Of a stretch of 64,000 bases of DNA, positions 22,387 through 32,309 are shown piece after piece (position 1 is the first letter of the stretch; each line of letters begins with the position of its first letter). The translations under genes and the position numbers were made by a program. A model generated the notes under the pieces. It ran no database searches, was not told the origin of the DNA, and was given only the letters and a program-made list of their open reading frames with translations. This stretch comes from Shewanella sp. CG12_big_fil_rev_8_21_14_0_65_47_15. GTDB taxonomy: Bacteria > Pseudomonadota > Gammaproteobacteria > Enterobacterales > Shewanellaceae. Location of the stretch: positions 32,806 to 96,805 of the forward strand of contig NZ_PFGL01000070.1 in the NCBI RefSeq assembly GCF_002783505.1, written 5' to 3'.

Positions 22387-25116
22387 ATGTTCAACAATAC
22401 CATTAATCCACCCAGGACTAAGGGAGCTAAGGCGACCAGCCTGAGGGTTTCATCCGCTCAAATCCACAAAAAGACTTCGAGTAAGGTTGCATGGCTAATG
22501 CCTACGGGGATAGCCCTACTCATGGCCTTTAATCTCAGCGGTTGTCTTTCCGATGATGAGTCAGCGCCCACAGTGACTCCCCCTGTCGTTCAACCACCGG
22601 AAACGGGGCCGACCTTCCCCGAAGGTGCCATCAAGATTGCCGCGGGCGATAACCTCACCACCCGCATTCAAGAAGCCCTGATCAATGCGCAAAGCGGCGC
22701 CGTGATAGTGTTACCTAAGGGCACCTTCAATATTGATTCGACCTTACTCTTCGATGGGGATGTGGACGGTGATGGCAGTTTCGCCAAAAACGTCACTATC
22801 ATGGGTTATGGCATGAATGACACTGTGCTCAATTTCTCCCAAGCCAATTCGGGCGATGGTATCTTTGTGCAAAATGCGATGAACATCATCATTCAAGATC
22901 TGTCGGTCAACGAAGCCAAAAATAACGGTATTAAGCTTAAAAACACCAACGGCATCATTTTGCGTCGAGTCGGTACTGTCTGGGAGGGGCCGCTCGATAA
23001 AGATAATGGCGCCTATGGCCTGTACCCGGTTGAGTGCGAAAATATTCTTATCGAAGATAGTTATGTTCGTGGCAGTGCCGATGCGGGGATTTACGTCGGG
23101 CAGTCCCAATATATTGTGGTACGCCGCAATATCGCCAAGGAGAACGTTGCGGGGATCGAGATTGAAAACTCCAAATACGCCGATGTGTATGACAACGAAG
23201 CCATGGGTAACACGGGTGGTATATTAATTTTTGATTTGCCCATTAATAACCATAGATATGGCTCAAGTGTGCGGATATTCAATAACAAAGTGTATGACAA
23301 TAACACGCCCAACTTTGCCAATGCCTCGGCAAACCCTGCGGGAGTGCATATAGTGCCACCAGGCACTGGGGTTATTGTTCTCTCCACCGCCGATGTGGAA
23401 ATTTTCAATAATGAAATCACCCACCACGATACCTTAGGCGTGACCGTCAGCAGCTTCTTTATTGCAGAACCTGACATGACCACCTTTGTTGGAAACTATG
23501 GTCAACCCGGCCAAGCTATTGAGGACGGTTGGCGCCCAGTGCCGCGTAATATTTATCTCCATGATAACCTGATCACTGATTATGGCAGCAAGCCAAAAGG
23601 TTATTTAATTCAAGATATTATTCGTGCATATATTCTAACCCACGGCACTCTGCCCGGCGTACTCTATGACGGTTTAGGGGAAATGCTGTCCAACAATGGC
23701 ACCGCCGCCTATTTAGGCTTAAAGGAAACGCCCTTTGCCGAAGATGGTAGCGACAATGTCTGCGCCAGTGATAACGGTGATGTGTCCTACGGTAGACTCT
23801 ATGCAAACAGCAACACGGATATCAGCATCGCCGATGTGCAATATGAAAAGACCCAGGGCAACTTACTCAAGTGTTCACAGATTAGTCTGCCCGTGCATAC
23901 GGTAACATTTGCTGGCCAAGTCTTCGGTTGCGGTGTCGATGATAATACCGAAGGCTGTGATGGCGGTGTACTCGTCGGCGGTGGCGGTACTATCGGCGAA
24001 GGTGAAGGCGGCCTAGTGGGCGACGGCGATCAATCACTCTGTCAAGCCATTGGGTCGAATGTCAGTTGGGATGCCCTGCTCAAGGCAAATTGCCCTAGGT
24101 TGTCGGATTATAATCTCTTTAGCGATGCTAAAAATCCCACGGTGGCGCCCAACTCGAATGGCATACCCTATGATTTAAACACACCACTCTTTACCGACTA
24201 CGCCAGTAAGTACCGTTTTGTGTACCTACCTGCAGGTCAAAAAGCTACCTACTCTGAAAACGAGTCCTTCGATTTTCCAGTAGGCACAGTGATAGCCAAG
24301 ACCTTTGCCCTGCCAAGTGACACCAGTAAACGTGGCATTAGCAATGAAAGCTTGATTGAAACGCGGCTGCTTATCCATCGCCCAACAGGGTGGACTGCCT
24401 TGCCCTATGTATGGAATGCCGATAAGACCAATGCCACCCTCGCCAAAGCAGGGGCGATCAGCAGTCAAACGTTAATGCATAAAGGGGAAAATCTTGCCTT
24501 TAACTATGTCGTGCCTAGCATGAACCAATGTAAGCAGTGCCATCAGTATAAGGCCGATGAGAACACCAACGCCGTGTTTATGCCCATAGGTCCTAAGGCC
24601 CGCCATTTAAATCGTAGTTATAGCTATCAAGATGGCGCGATGAACCAGCTACTGAAATGGCAAAGTCTAGGTGCCTTGGAGGGGCTACCAAATCTTAGCG
24701 AAGTCCCACAGGTCCCCGCCTATCAAGACGGCGATGAAACTAACGTAGCAAACCTTAGCGATACTGCCCTAATGCAAACCGCAAAGGGCTACTTAGACAT
24801 CAACTGCGCCCACTGCCATAGACCCGAAGGTAATGCCTCAAATACAGGCCTTAAACTCGAATACTGGCGTAACTACGGTGATGATGCGGGTTTCTCCCAC
24901 GGTACCTGTAAATCCCCCGTCGCATACGGTGGCGGCAATCTAGGGTTCGATATAGTCCCGGGTAATGCAGACGAGTCTATTATGCACTTTAGAATGGCAA
25001 GTACGACGCCTGGTGATCGCATGCCCGAAATTGGCCGCAGTTTAGCCCATGACGAAGGCGCAGCCCTGATAAGCGAATGGATCAAACGCTTACCTGCGGC
25101 GAGCTGCTCCCACTAA
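22387..25116 (+). CDS. Lipoprotein fusion: parallel beta-helix domain (TIGR03805-like) plus diheme cytochrome-like domain (TIGR03806/SO2930-like)
   Basis: Lipobox LSGC; beta-helix repeats (ILIEDSYVRGSADAGIYVGQSQYIVVRRNIAKENVAGIEIENSKYADVYDNEA); Gly-rich linker; two CxxCH motifs (CKQCH, CAHCH). Confidence 0.88.
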   Translation: MFNNTINPPRTKGAKATSLRVSSAQIHKKTSSKVAWLMPTGIALLMAFNLSGCLSDDESAPTVTPPVVQPPETGPTFPEGAIKIAAGDNLTTRIQEALINAQSGAVIVLPKGTFNIDSTLLFDGDVDGDGSFAKNVTIMGYGMNDTVLNFSQANSGDGIFVQNAMNIIIQDLSVNEAKNNGIKLKNTNGIILRRVGTVWEGPLDKDNGAYGLYPVECENILIEDSYVRGSADAGIYVGQSQYIVVRRNIAKENVAGIEIENSKYADVYDNEAMGNTGGILIFDLPINNHRYGSSVRIFNNKVYDNNTPNFANASANPAGVHIVPPGTGVIVLSTADVEIFNNEITHHDTLGVTVSSFFIAEPDMTTFVGNYGQPGQAIEDGWRPVPRNIYLHDNLITDYGSKPKGYLIQDIIRAYILTHGTLPGVLYDGLGEMLSNNGTAAYLGLKETPFAEDGSDNVCASDNGDVSYGRLYANSNTDISIADVQYEKTQGNLLKCSQISLPVHTVTFAGQVFGCGVDDNTEGCDGGVLVGGGGTIGEGEGGLVGDGDQSLCQAIGSNVSWDALLKANCPRLSDYNLFSDAKNPTVAPNSNGIPYDLNTPLFTDYASKYRFVYLPAGQKATYSENESFDFPVGTVIAKTFALPSDTSKRGISNESLIETRLLIHRPTGWTALPYVWNADKTNATLAKAGAISSQTLMHKGENLAFNYVVPSMNQCKQCHQYKADENTNAVFMPIGPKARHLNRSYSYQDGAMNQLLKWQSLGALEGLPNLSEVPQVPAYQDGDETNVANLSDTALMQTAKGYLDINCAHCHRPEGNASNTGLKLEYWRNYGDDAGFSHGTCKSPVAYGGGNLGFDIVPGNADESIMHFRMASTTPGDRMPEIGRSLAHDEGAALISEWIKRLPAASCSH

Positions 25117-25145
25117 CCCAAAGCTCGTTTTAAAGCGCACAATGA

Positions 25146-25171
25146 AAAGGCTGGCTATGCCAGCCTTTTTA
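25146..25171 (+). terminator. Rho-independent terminator
   Basis: aaaggctggctatgccagccttttt. Confidence 0.75.
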
Positions 25172-25206
25172 CATAGCAGACAGTTCCGATTGCGTGGATG
25201 TTTACG

Positions 25207-26379
25207 ATGAAAAACAGTTTAATGTGTAGCTTAATCTTCATTATCGGCAGCCAAATAGCCGCCTGTGGTGGCAGTGACAGTCAAGATATCAGCACTGATA
25301 CACCCACGGTGCCCACAGTGCCCACTACGCCCGAAGGCTTGTGTGAACAGAGTACATCCCAGGTAAACTGGCAGGCACTGATGGCCGAAGACTGCCCTCG
25401 TTTAAGTCAATACGGACTCTTTACCGACCCTTTAAACCCAACCACACAACCCAAATCACCCGGTTTTAGCTACCAATTGGCGACGCAGTTATTTTCAAAC
25501 TATGCCAGTAAATACCGTTTTATCTATTTACCCGAAGGTAAAACCATTCAATATCAACCCCAAAATGCATTTGACCTCCCTGTTGGTACTGTGCTCGTCA
25601 AAACCTTTACCCTACCACTCGACACCGCCATCACAGGTTTTGCGAATGAAACCCTTATCGAGACCAGACTGTTAATCCATAGATCCCTAGGCTGGACGAG
25701 CCTTGCCTATCAATGGCAACAGGGAGAAGCCAAACTGATAACCGCGGGAGCCACTGTCCGTCATACACTCACCAATCAGGGCCAAACTCAAACCTTTGAC
25801 TATGCCATCCCTAGTCGCGGCGAGTGCAAAATTTGCCACCAGAGTAATCAAAACAATAACAGCCAAATCACCCCCATTGGCCTTAAGGCGCACCTACTCA
25901 ACCTTGATGTGCGCAATCAAGGCCAAAATATCAACCAATTGGAACTTTGGGCCCAGCAGGGGCTAATCACCTCTTTACCCCCCATAAGTGAAATAGGCAA
26001 AACCTTTGCCATCAATGACACCAATAGCGACTTAACTGCCCGGGCTAAGGGCTACTTAGATGTTAATTGCGCCCACTGTCACAGTGCCAATGGCTTTGCC
26101 AGTATCTCAGGATTAAGACTTGGGTTTTATGTCGACCACAGCAGTTATCAATATGGGATTTGCAAGCAGCCCCCGGGGTGGGATGGTGGCGAAAAAGGAC
26201 TCGATTACGATATCGTCCCCGGCAATGCGGAGCACTCTATTATGCTGTACCGCCAAACACTGTCTGAGCCTAAGGATAGAATGCCGCCCATAGGCCGTAG
26301 TATTGAGCATAGCGAGGGGGTGGACCTGATAAAGCTATGGATAGATTCACTGGCACCGAGTTTAGGCAACTGTATTTAG
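25207..26379 (+). CDS. SO2930-like diheme c-type cytochrome lipoprotein, paralog of the C-terminal half of the preceding gene
   Basis: Lipobox IAAC; CKICH and CAHCH; shares ...ASKYRFxYLPxGK, ANCAHCH-like block, DIVPGNAxxSIMxxR, DRMPxIGRSxxHxEG with 22387-25116. Confidence 0.88.
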   Translation: MKNSLMCSLIFIIGSQIAACGGSDSQDISTDTPTVPTVPTTPEGLCEQSTSQVNWQALMAEDCPRLSQYGLFTDPLNPTTQPKSPGFSYQLATQLFSNYASKYRFIYLPEGKTIQYQPQNAFDLPVGTVLVKTFTLPLDTAITGFANETLIETRLLIHRSLGWTSLAYQWQQGEAKLITAGATVRHTLTNQGQTQTFDYAIPSRGECKICHQSNQNNNSQITPIGLKAHLLNLDVRNQGQNINQLELWAQQGLITSLPPISEIGKTFAINDTNSDLTARAKGYLDVNCAHCHSANGFASISGLRLGFYVDHSSYQYGICKQPPGWDGGEKGLDYDIVPGNAEHSIMLYRQTLSEPKDRMPPIGRSIEHSEGVDLIKLWIDSLAPSLGNCI

Positions 26380-26414
26380 GGAACTGTGTATAGATTTAGG
26401 GAACAGTATTGAGT

Positions 26415-27446
26415 TCATTTATGTATTTCATGGCGATTCAGGCGGCTAAAATATCCGGGCGGATGGCCAATCCAATGCTTAAAACATTGCCTAAAATGAC
26501 TGACGTCGGCATAGCCCATAGTTTCGGCAATCGCCTCAATACTCAATTGATTAGCTAGAATAAGTTCAATCGCCTTTTGACAACGCACTTGATCCACCAG
26601 CCTTTGGTAACTTGAGCCCAACTGAGCCAACTTCCGCCTAAAGCTTCTATCGCTCATATGGATGTGAGCGGCCATCGCATCTAGGTTTGGCACACGGGGA
26701 AAACTCTCCCGGATCACACTAAGCACAGTATCGATAAAAGAAACTGCCCTTACCTCACTCGCGGCAATTTGATGATCGGAAAAAGCGTAAACAACAGGTA
26801 AAGACAGCCAACTCAAATCGATGCGCCATTCAAAATATTCACTATCAAAACAAATTTCGGCCCCCGTTGCCTGCGCTAAAAATTGGCTATCGCGTGCTGG
26901 CTCCGCCAAGTTAATCTCGGCTAAAGAGACAGCCTGCCCCGTTAACTCACGCGCAAGCCCAAGCAAAGATCCAATACTGTGAAGAAACTGAAACCGATAT
27001 TGACTCTTTTCAATGCGTCCCGTGTTCAACCAACGGATGCAAATGCATTGGTCTTCGAGCCGCATTAAGGTATCGGTAAAGCTACCGACTAATCTAGGGT
27101 GATTGACGACAAACTGCAGGCAAGCTTGTAATGTGGTTAACTGAGCCAAATGCGGTAACAGTACATCTAGGCTACTCACGGTATAACTTAAGCCTAACTG
27201 AGTGCCAATATCGGGGTCTTGGCCCTGTAAACGTAAAAACTCCATGGCATATTCAACTTGCCAAACGTAAACAAACTGGCAGTGCTTAAGTTCCTGATGA
27301 CCCAGACCAATATGCAAACAGACTTCCTCTTTCGCAGCCGCCCCCAATTGCGAAGCAATAAAGTCCAAAATATTTCGCAGTTCAAATGCAGGATAAGTTT
27401 GATCTCCAACCATCATATTCGTTTTATAGTCGACGCGTTGTAACAT
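26415..27446 (-). CDS. AraC family transcriptional regulator (OruR/ArgR-like, arabinose-binding-type N-domain)
   Basis: C-terminal HTH IELILANQLSIEAIAETMGYADVSHFRQCFKHWIGHPPGYFSR. Confidence 0.9.
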   Translation of the reverse strand: MLQRVDYKTNMMVGDQTYPAFELRNILDFIASQLGAAAKEEVCLHIGLGHQELKHCQFVYVWQVEYAMEFLRLQGQDPDIGTQLGLSYTVSSLDVLLPHLAQLTTLQACLQFVVNHPRLVGSFTDTLMRLEDQCICIRWLNTGRIEKSQYRFQFLHSIGSLLGLARELTGQAVSLAEINLAEPARDSQFLAQATGAEICFDSEYFEWRIDLSWLSLPVVYAFSDHQIAASEVRAVSFIDTVLSVIRESFPRVPNLDAMAAHIHMSDRSFRRKLAQLGSSYQRLVDQVRCQKAIELILANQLSIEAIAETMGYADVSHFRQCFKHWIGHPPGYFSRLNRHEIHK

Positions 27447-27572
27447 GAAACCTCCCCATCTTAGATCGATCCTTTACCCGTTAGTTGTATAAGATTTACC
27501 TTATTTTTAACAGCCTTAATTTTAACTTAATGTTAAAAAACTGTACAAATTTGTACCATCGATACTGGTTAT

Positions 27573-27603
27573 AAAAAACGCCTGCAAATTGCAGGCGTTT
27601 TAA
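27573..27603. terminator. Hairpin terminator between AraC and sohB genes
   Basis: aaaaaacgcctgcaaattgcaggcgtttta. Confidence 0.7.
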
Positions 27604-27639
27604 GTTCAGCATAGAGCGGCATCGCCGTGACATTTGCCC

Positions 27640-28668
27640 TTAGATAGGGCGATTCTTCTCGACGAGGCGATTAAAAATCGCATTAACGGATAGCGATGCA
27701 CCATGGGCAATTTTATCGGTAAGCTTTTTCCTGATCTGATAACGCAGCTTATACACGGTGCGCTCACCCGCCAGCAACATAAGAACATCATCACTGGTGG
27801 ATATCGCATCGATAAGCCCTAAGTCAATGGCCTGCTGGCCGTACCAATGTTCACCCGTCGCGACTTTAGCGAGATCTAATTCAGGGCGATACTTACCCAC
27901 AAAGGCCTTAAACAGCACATGGGTTTCTTCCAGTTCCTGTTGGAATTTCTGTCTGCCTTCATCGGTATTTTCACCAAATACCGTCAGCGTACGTTTAAAA
28001 TCCCCCGCCGTGTGTTGCTCGTAGTCAATCTCATGTTTTTTCAGCAACCGATTAAAGTTAGGCAACTGGGCGACTACACCGATAGAACCGACAATAGCAA
28101 AGGGCGCCGCATAAATCCGATTGGCCACACAGGCCATCATATAGCCACCACTGGCCGCCACTTTATCGACGCAGACGGTCAGAGGAATATCGGCTTGACG
28201 TAAACGGTCAAGTTGGCTGGAAGCTAACCCATAGCCATGCACCATACCGCCACCACTCTCGACATTGACGATAACTTCATCGCCTTTTTCGGCAATGGCT
28301 AAAATGGCGCTAATTTCCTCACGCAGTGAAGCCACCTCGGCCGCATCTATACTGCCTTTGAAATCGATCACGAATACTTTACCGGTGTGGGTTTCATCGG
28401 CGGCTTTTTCTTTGGCCTTTTCTTCGGCCTTCAATTGTTTCTCGTAGGCCTTGAATTGTTTCTTTGTTAGCAACTCTGCCTTCAAATCATGTTTAAGCTC
28501 GGCTAACTCTTCAGACAGGTTAGTGATCCTCAGCTCACCCTTGTCTGACTTATGCTTTACAGTAGAAGCCAGCACCACAATAACCACGGCGATAATAGCG
28601 ACCACAATAGTGACGGCTTTCGCCAAAAACATTCCATACTCGTATAAAAATTCCAAAGTGCTCTCCAT
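27640..28668 (-). CDS. sohB: Inner-membrane serine protease SohB
   Basis: VNVESGGGMVHGYGLASSQL; VDKVAASGGYMMACVANRIYAAPFAIVGSIGV S49 motif. Confidence 0.95.
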   Translation of the reverse strand: MESTLEFLYEYGMFLAKAVTIVVAIIAVVIVVLASTVKHKSDKGELRITNLSEELAELKHDLKAELLTKKQFKAYEKQLKAEEKAKEKAADETHTGKVFVIDFKGSIDAAEVASLREEISAILAIAEKGDEVIVNVESGGGMVHGYGLASSQLDRLRQADIPLTVCVDKVAASGGYMMACVANRIYAAPFAIVGSIGVVAQLPNFNRLLKKHEIDYEQHTAGDFKRTLTVFGENTDEGRQKFQQELEETHVLFKAFVGKYRPELDLAKVATGEHWYGQQAIDLGLIDAISTSDDVLMLLAGERTVYKLRYQIRKKLTDKIAHGASLSVNAIFNRLVEKNRPI

Positions 28669-28734
28669 TGGGACGCATATTTGCGTGTCTCTTCACTGAA
28701 TTTATTGCGGGCTATTCTAACAGCCTAAAGGCCC

Positions 28735-28766
28735 ATAAAAAAACCCAGCATTCGCTGGGTTTTCTG
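28735..28766 (-). terminator. Terminator downstream of the VolA-like gene
   Basis: aaaaaaacccagcattcgctgggtttt inverted repeat. Confidence 0.7.
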
Positions 28767-28779
28767 GATTTGATAGGAA

Positions 28780-31263
28780 TTAGTTAGGACAAGTTGCAAT
28801 CACACCAGTGTCTGAGACTAAAACCGTTGCGTCCCCTTTGCCCGCAGATAGAGCATAGGTGGCTACCTGGGTCTGCATTTCAACGGTAGCTGCCGCAGCC
28901 ATACCATCGGTGGAATCTTTCTCACTTGGGTCAACAATAGAGCTATGGTGTCCCTTAGAGAAACGCACCGCGCCAGGACCTTTACTGGTACTGTCGACAC
29001 AAGGTAAACCAATAGCAGAGATCAGAGGCTCAGTACCCGATAGCGGGAAGTTATCCACGCGATTAGGTAACACTTGATCCGGTAAGTTACCGTTGCCATC
29101 CCCTGCCACTTCAATTAAATGAACGGGTAAAGCCGTCGCCTTTAACATAGCAGCATGGTTCACAGGATCCGCCGAATCCACCGCCGTTTGCACCGCAAAG
29201 GCAAAGGTAGGAATAAACTGGGCGTACACTGCTTGTACTAGTGCTGCATATTCTGGGCTACCAGGCTCATACCCTGCGGTATTCGCTTTATCGACCAGGG
29301 CTTGGAAGGTTGCCGATGCGGTGATATTGCTAAATAGCACTGGGCCAAAGGTTGCAGAACCGGCAAAGGAGCCCGCTAAACCTCCTGTTGGCGCCACTAA
29401 TGACGCCGCATTGATAGCATAGGCATTTGGCAATGCATCACCCGTTGTTGGATTTTTCATGCCGGTGCTGGCATAGGTCGCAAAGTCAGTGCCAACGATA
29501 GCACCTAAGCTCAGACCTTGGGCACTGATCTTCGATATGTCAAAGACTTGCGGCTGATTTGCCTGTGCTAAAGCCTGTGCTAAACCCGTTAACGCTAGAC
29601 GAACACCTAAATGATCCATCGTCGCCTGACGGAAATTATCCCTTACCGACAAAGTGCTCGAAATATTCACAAACACTAACGGATTGCCATTTTTAAAGGC
29701 ATCGGGTTGACCAATCACAGCACCAAAAGAAGGATCCGTTGCTGAGACTTCATAAATCCCATCGCCGTTCGCATCGAAGGAGCGCGCACCATGGAGTGGC
29801 ATATCGATAGCCATAGTAGCGACACCCATAGCCGCATAACTACCCGCATAGGCCAATGACATTTCTTTACCGCCACCTAAACCATGCAGCGCAATCGTGG
29901 TTGGCCAGCCTGACGTCGGTGGTATAAAGGTTAAACCTTGCTGCTGATAGAAGCCGGCTAATTTAGTCGCATTAGGCATTGAAATCAGCACAGAGACAGT
30001 TTCATAACCTTTAATGGCCGGAATAGGGTTAAATTTCGTTAAATGCTTGGTCTTATCGGCCGGAGTACCATCATCTAGTAACCAGGTTTTACCTGCCATC
30101 AACGCCGGGTTTGCTAAGGCATCGGCAGGGTTTTCAATGCCGTTAGCCACGGCTTGCATCCCAAAATTAGTTTGGCTAAGTGTACCCGCTTGCAGCGCGA
30201 GCAATACCGAAACAGGGCTATCGCCTTGGGCTTTCCAGTGGCCGTTGATCAAAGGTTGACCCGTTGAAGATAAACAGCTCACAGATGAACAATCACCGTA
30301 AATCGGTAATTTAATTTTTGCGGTATACACATCCGCTAAACTCGACACCACATAGGCCGCACCGTCTTCAGGACCCAGCCCTGCTGCTTGAGCCACTGTG
30401 AAACCTGTAGGCGTTGGCATTTGCGCAAAACTTGGCGCATAGGGCGCGCCCTGTGCCATCAAGAGTTTTGTCGTTTCATAGACGTTTGCAACCGATTGAG
30501 TCGTAAATAGCCCAGCATAACTAATGGTTGAGGTATCCACATTATGTGCCGCAGCAATGCCTTTCTCATAGCTGTTGACTAAGGTTTGCAGCATCAGTTG
30601 ATCTGGGGTTTCTAGGGGTAAAGTATCGATATCCATTTTCAACAACCCATAGGTTGTTGAAGGTGCAATCCCTCTGCCCTCAGAGTCTTGAATAAGATTA
30701 GTCGTCGCATAAATATACGACTGTCCAGCCTTAAGAGGTTTGAGTGGCACTATTACCACTTTATTACCAGAAGCCGTCGATACAAAGTCAACGCCAAACT
30801 GTAACTCGGCCCCTACTTTACAGGCTGAAACCGACGGTTTAGCCTTACATTCGGGATCAGACGATAGCGCGCCGCCCACAGTGGCTTCAAACATTCTTAC
30901 CGCACCCGGTTGTGCAACAGATGCCGCCATTAAGGTCAGTTGTGTACCATCGTGGTTTTTTGCTAAATCAATATCAATAGAAATCGGTGATGTTGTCGAC
31001 CAACCATCTAACGCCCCAAGTGCGATTTGTGGATCGACATAGTTGCCCGAGCTTTCACCCGGAATTGATAAAGTGCCATCGGTCGTGCCACTGAAGAGTA
31101 AATCGTTTGGCAATGGTACCTTTGAATTAGCGGGGTCGAACACCATATGGGATTCAGGGATGAGCGGATCAGTCTTATCCTTGAGTTCGTTATAGCTGTC
31201 CTCGCTACATCCTGTGAGGCCCAGTGCAGATGCAATCGCAACACACAAAATGAGTCTTTTCAT
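28780..31263 (-). CDS. VolA/Pla-1/cef-type extracellular lipase lipoprotein
   Basis: Signal peptide/lipobox LTGCSED; FDPANSKVPLPNDLLFSGTTDGTL N-domain; ALHGLGGGKEM and AQGLSLGAIVGTDF nucleophile elbow. Confidence 0.88.
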   Translation of the reverse strand: MKRLILCVAIASALGLTGCSEDSYNELKDKTDPLIPESHMVFDPANSKVPLPNDLLFSGTTDGTLSIPGESSGNYVDPQIALGALDGWSTTSPISIDIDLAKNHDGTQLTLMAASVAQPGAVRMFEATVGGALSSDPECKAKPSVSACKVGAELQFGVDFVSTASGNKVVIVPLKPLKAGQSYIYATTNLIQDSEGRGIAPSTTYGLLKMDIDTLPLETPDQLMLQTLVNSYEKGIAAAHNVDTSTISYAGLFTTQSVANVYETTKLLMAQGAPYAPSFAQMPTPTGFTVAQAAGLGPEDGAAYVVSSLADVYTAKIKLPIYGDCSSVSCLSSTGQPLINGHWKAQGDSPVSVLLALQAGTLSQTNFGMQAVANGIENPADALANPALMAGKTWLLDDGTPADKTKHLTKFNPIPAIKGYETVSVLISMPNATKLAGFYQQQGLTFIPPTSGWPTTIALHGLGGGKEMSLAYAGSYAAMGVATMAIDMPLHGARSFDANGDGIYEVSATDPSFGAVIGQPDAFKNGNPLVFVNISSTLSVRDNFRQATMDHLGVRLALTGLAQALAQANQPQVFDISKISAQGLSLGAIVGTDFATYASTGMKNPTTGDALPNAYAINAASLVAPTGGLAGSFAGSATFGPVLFSNITASATFQALVDKANTAGYEPGSPEYAALVQAVYAQFIPTFAFAVQTAVDSADPVNHAAMLKATALPVHLIEVAGDGNGNLPDQVLPNRVDNFPLSGTEPLISAIGLPCVDSTSKGPGAVRFSKGHHSSIVDPSEKDSTDGMAAAATVEMQTQVATYALSAGKGDATVLVSDTGVIATCPN

Positions 31264-31523
31264 TTTTTTTCCCCAAATCTTGTTGTAATAATTTTGTTTT
31301 CCCCAAGAAATTAGTCACAATAGCGCGAACTCTATGACTAATAGGGCTTATGTTAGCCCTAACTCGTTTCAAGTTAACGTAAAAATATTGAGTTAGCCAC
31401 AAGTTTGTCACAAACATTTTAGCTATTGATAACAAAGTTTCATGCGTTTGTTTGAAACACACGTTTATCAGTTCGGCGACTCTAGAAGTGGCGGGCATTC
31501 TCGCCAAGGGGAAAAAGAGACTC

Positions 31524-32261
31524 ATGTTGGAATATCAAGCAGCAAAAGATTTACTCCAAGGTAAAACTATTCTGGTCACAGGCGCAGGTGCGGGCATAGG
31601 TCGCGCGGCCGCCATTGAGTTTGCCAAGCATGGTGCCACCGTTATTTTACTCGGTAAAACCGTGAAAAAACTCGAAGCGGTTTACGATGCAATAGAACAG
31701 GCCGGTTACCCAATACCCGCCATTGTGCCCTTAGATCTTAAAGGTGCGACCGAGCAAAATTACCGTGATATGGCTGATACTATTAGCGAACAGTTTGGTC
31801 ATTTGGATGGATTACTGCATAACGCCAGTTTACTCGGCGCCCTAGGCCCGTTTGAACATATTGATATTCCATCCCTCGAAGATGTGCTCAAGGTCAATGT
31901 GACGGCCCAAGTGATGCTGACTAAGGCCCTGCTGCCCATCATGCGCCAGGCGCCGAGTGCATCAATCATTTTTACTTCAAGCAGTGTTGGCCGTCAGGGA
32001 CGAGCCTATTGGGGTCCCTACGCCTTCTCCAAATTTGCCACCGAAGGCATGATGCAAGTCCTCGCCCACGAATGCGATGGCACTTCAGTACGCGTTAACA
32101 GCATCAATCCAGGTGCGACCCGCACTGAGATGCGTGCAAAAGCCTATCCAGCTGAAAATCCATTAGATTTAAAAACCGCTGAAGAAATTATGCCAACCTA
32201 TCTGTATTTGATGGGGCAGGATTCCTGCAAAATCAATGGTCAACAATTTAACGCTCAATAA
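31524..32261 (+). CDS. yciK: YciK family short-chain dehydrogenase
   Basis: ILVTGAGAGIGRAAAIEFAKHGA; HLDGLLHNASLLG; QGRAYWGPYAFSKFA. Confidence 0.92.
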   Translation: MLEYQAAKDLLQGKTILVTGAGAGIGRAAAIEFAKHGATVILLGKTVKKLEAVYDAIEQAGYPIPAIVPLDLKGATEQNYRDMADTISEQFGHLDGLLHNASLLGALGPFEHIDIPSLEDVLKVNVTAQVMLTKALLPIMRQAPSASIIFTSSSVGRQGRAYWGPYAFSKFATEGMMQVLAHECDGTSVRVNSINPGATRTEMRAKAYPAENPLDLKTAEEIMPTYLYLMGQDSCKINGQQFNAQ

Positions 32262-32281
32262 GTGAAAGTCGCTTTTAAGCA

Positions 32282-32305
32282 AAGGGAGCCCTTGCGGCTC
32301 CCTTT
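32282..32305. terminator. Convergent terminator
   Basis: aagggagcccttgcggctcccttt. Confidence 0.65.
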
Positions 32306-32309
32306 GCTT

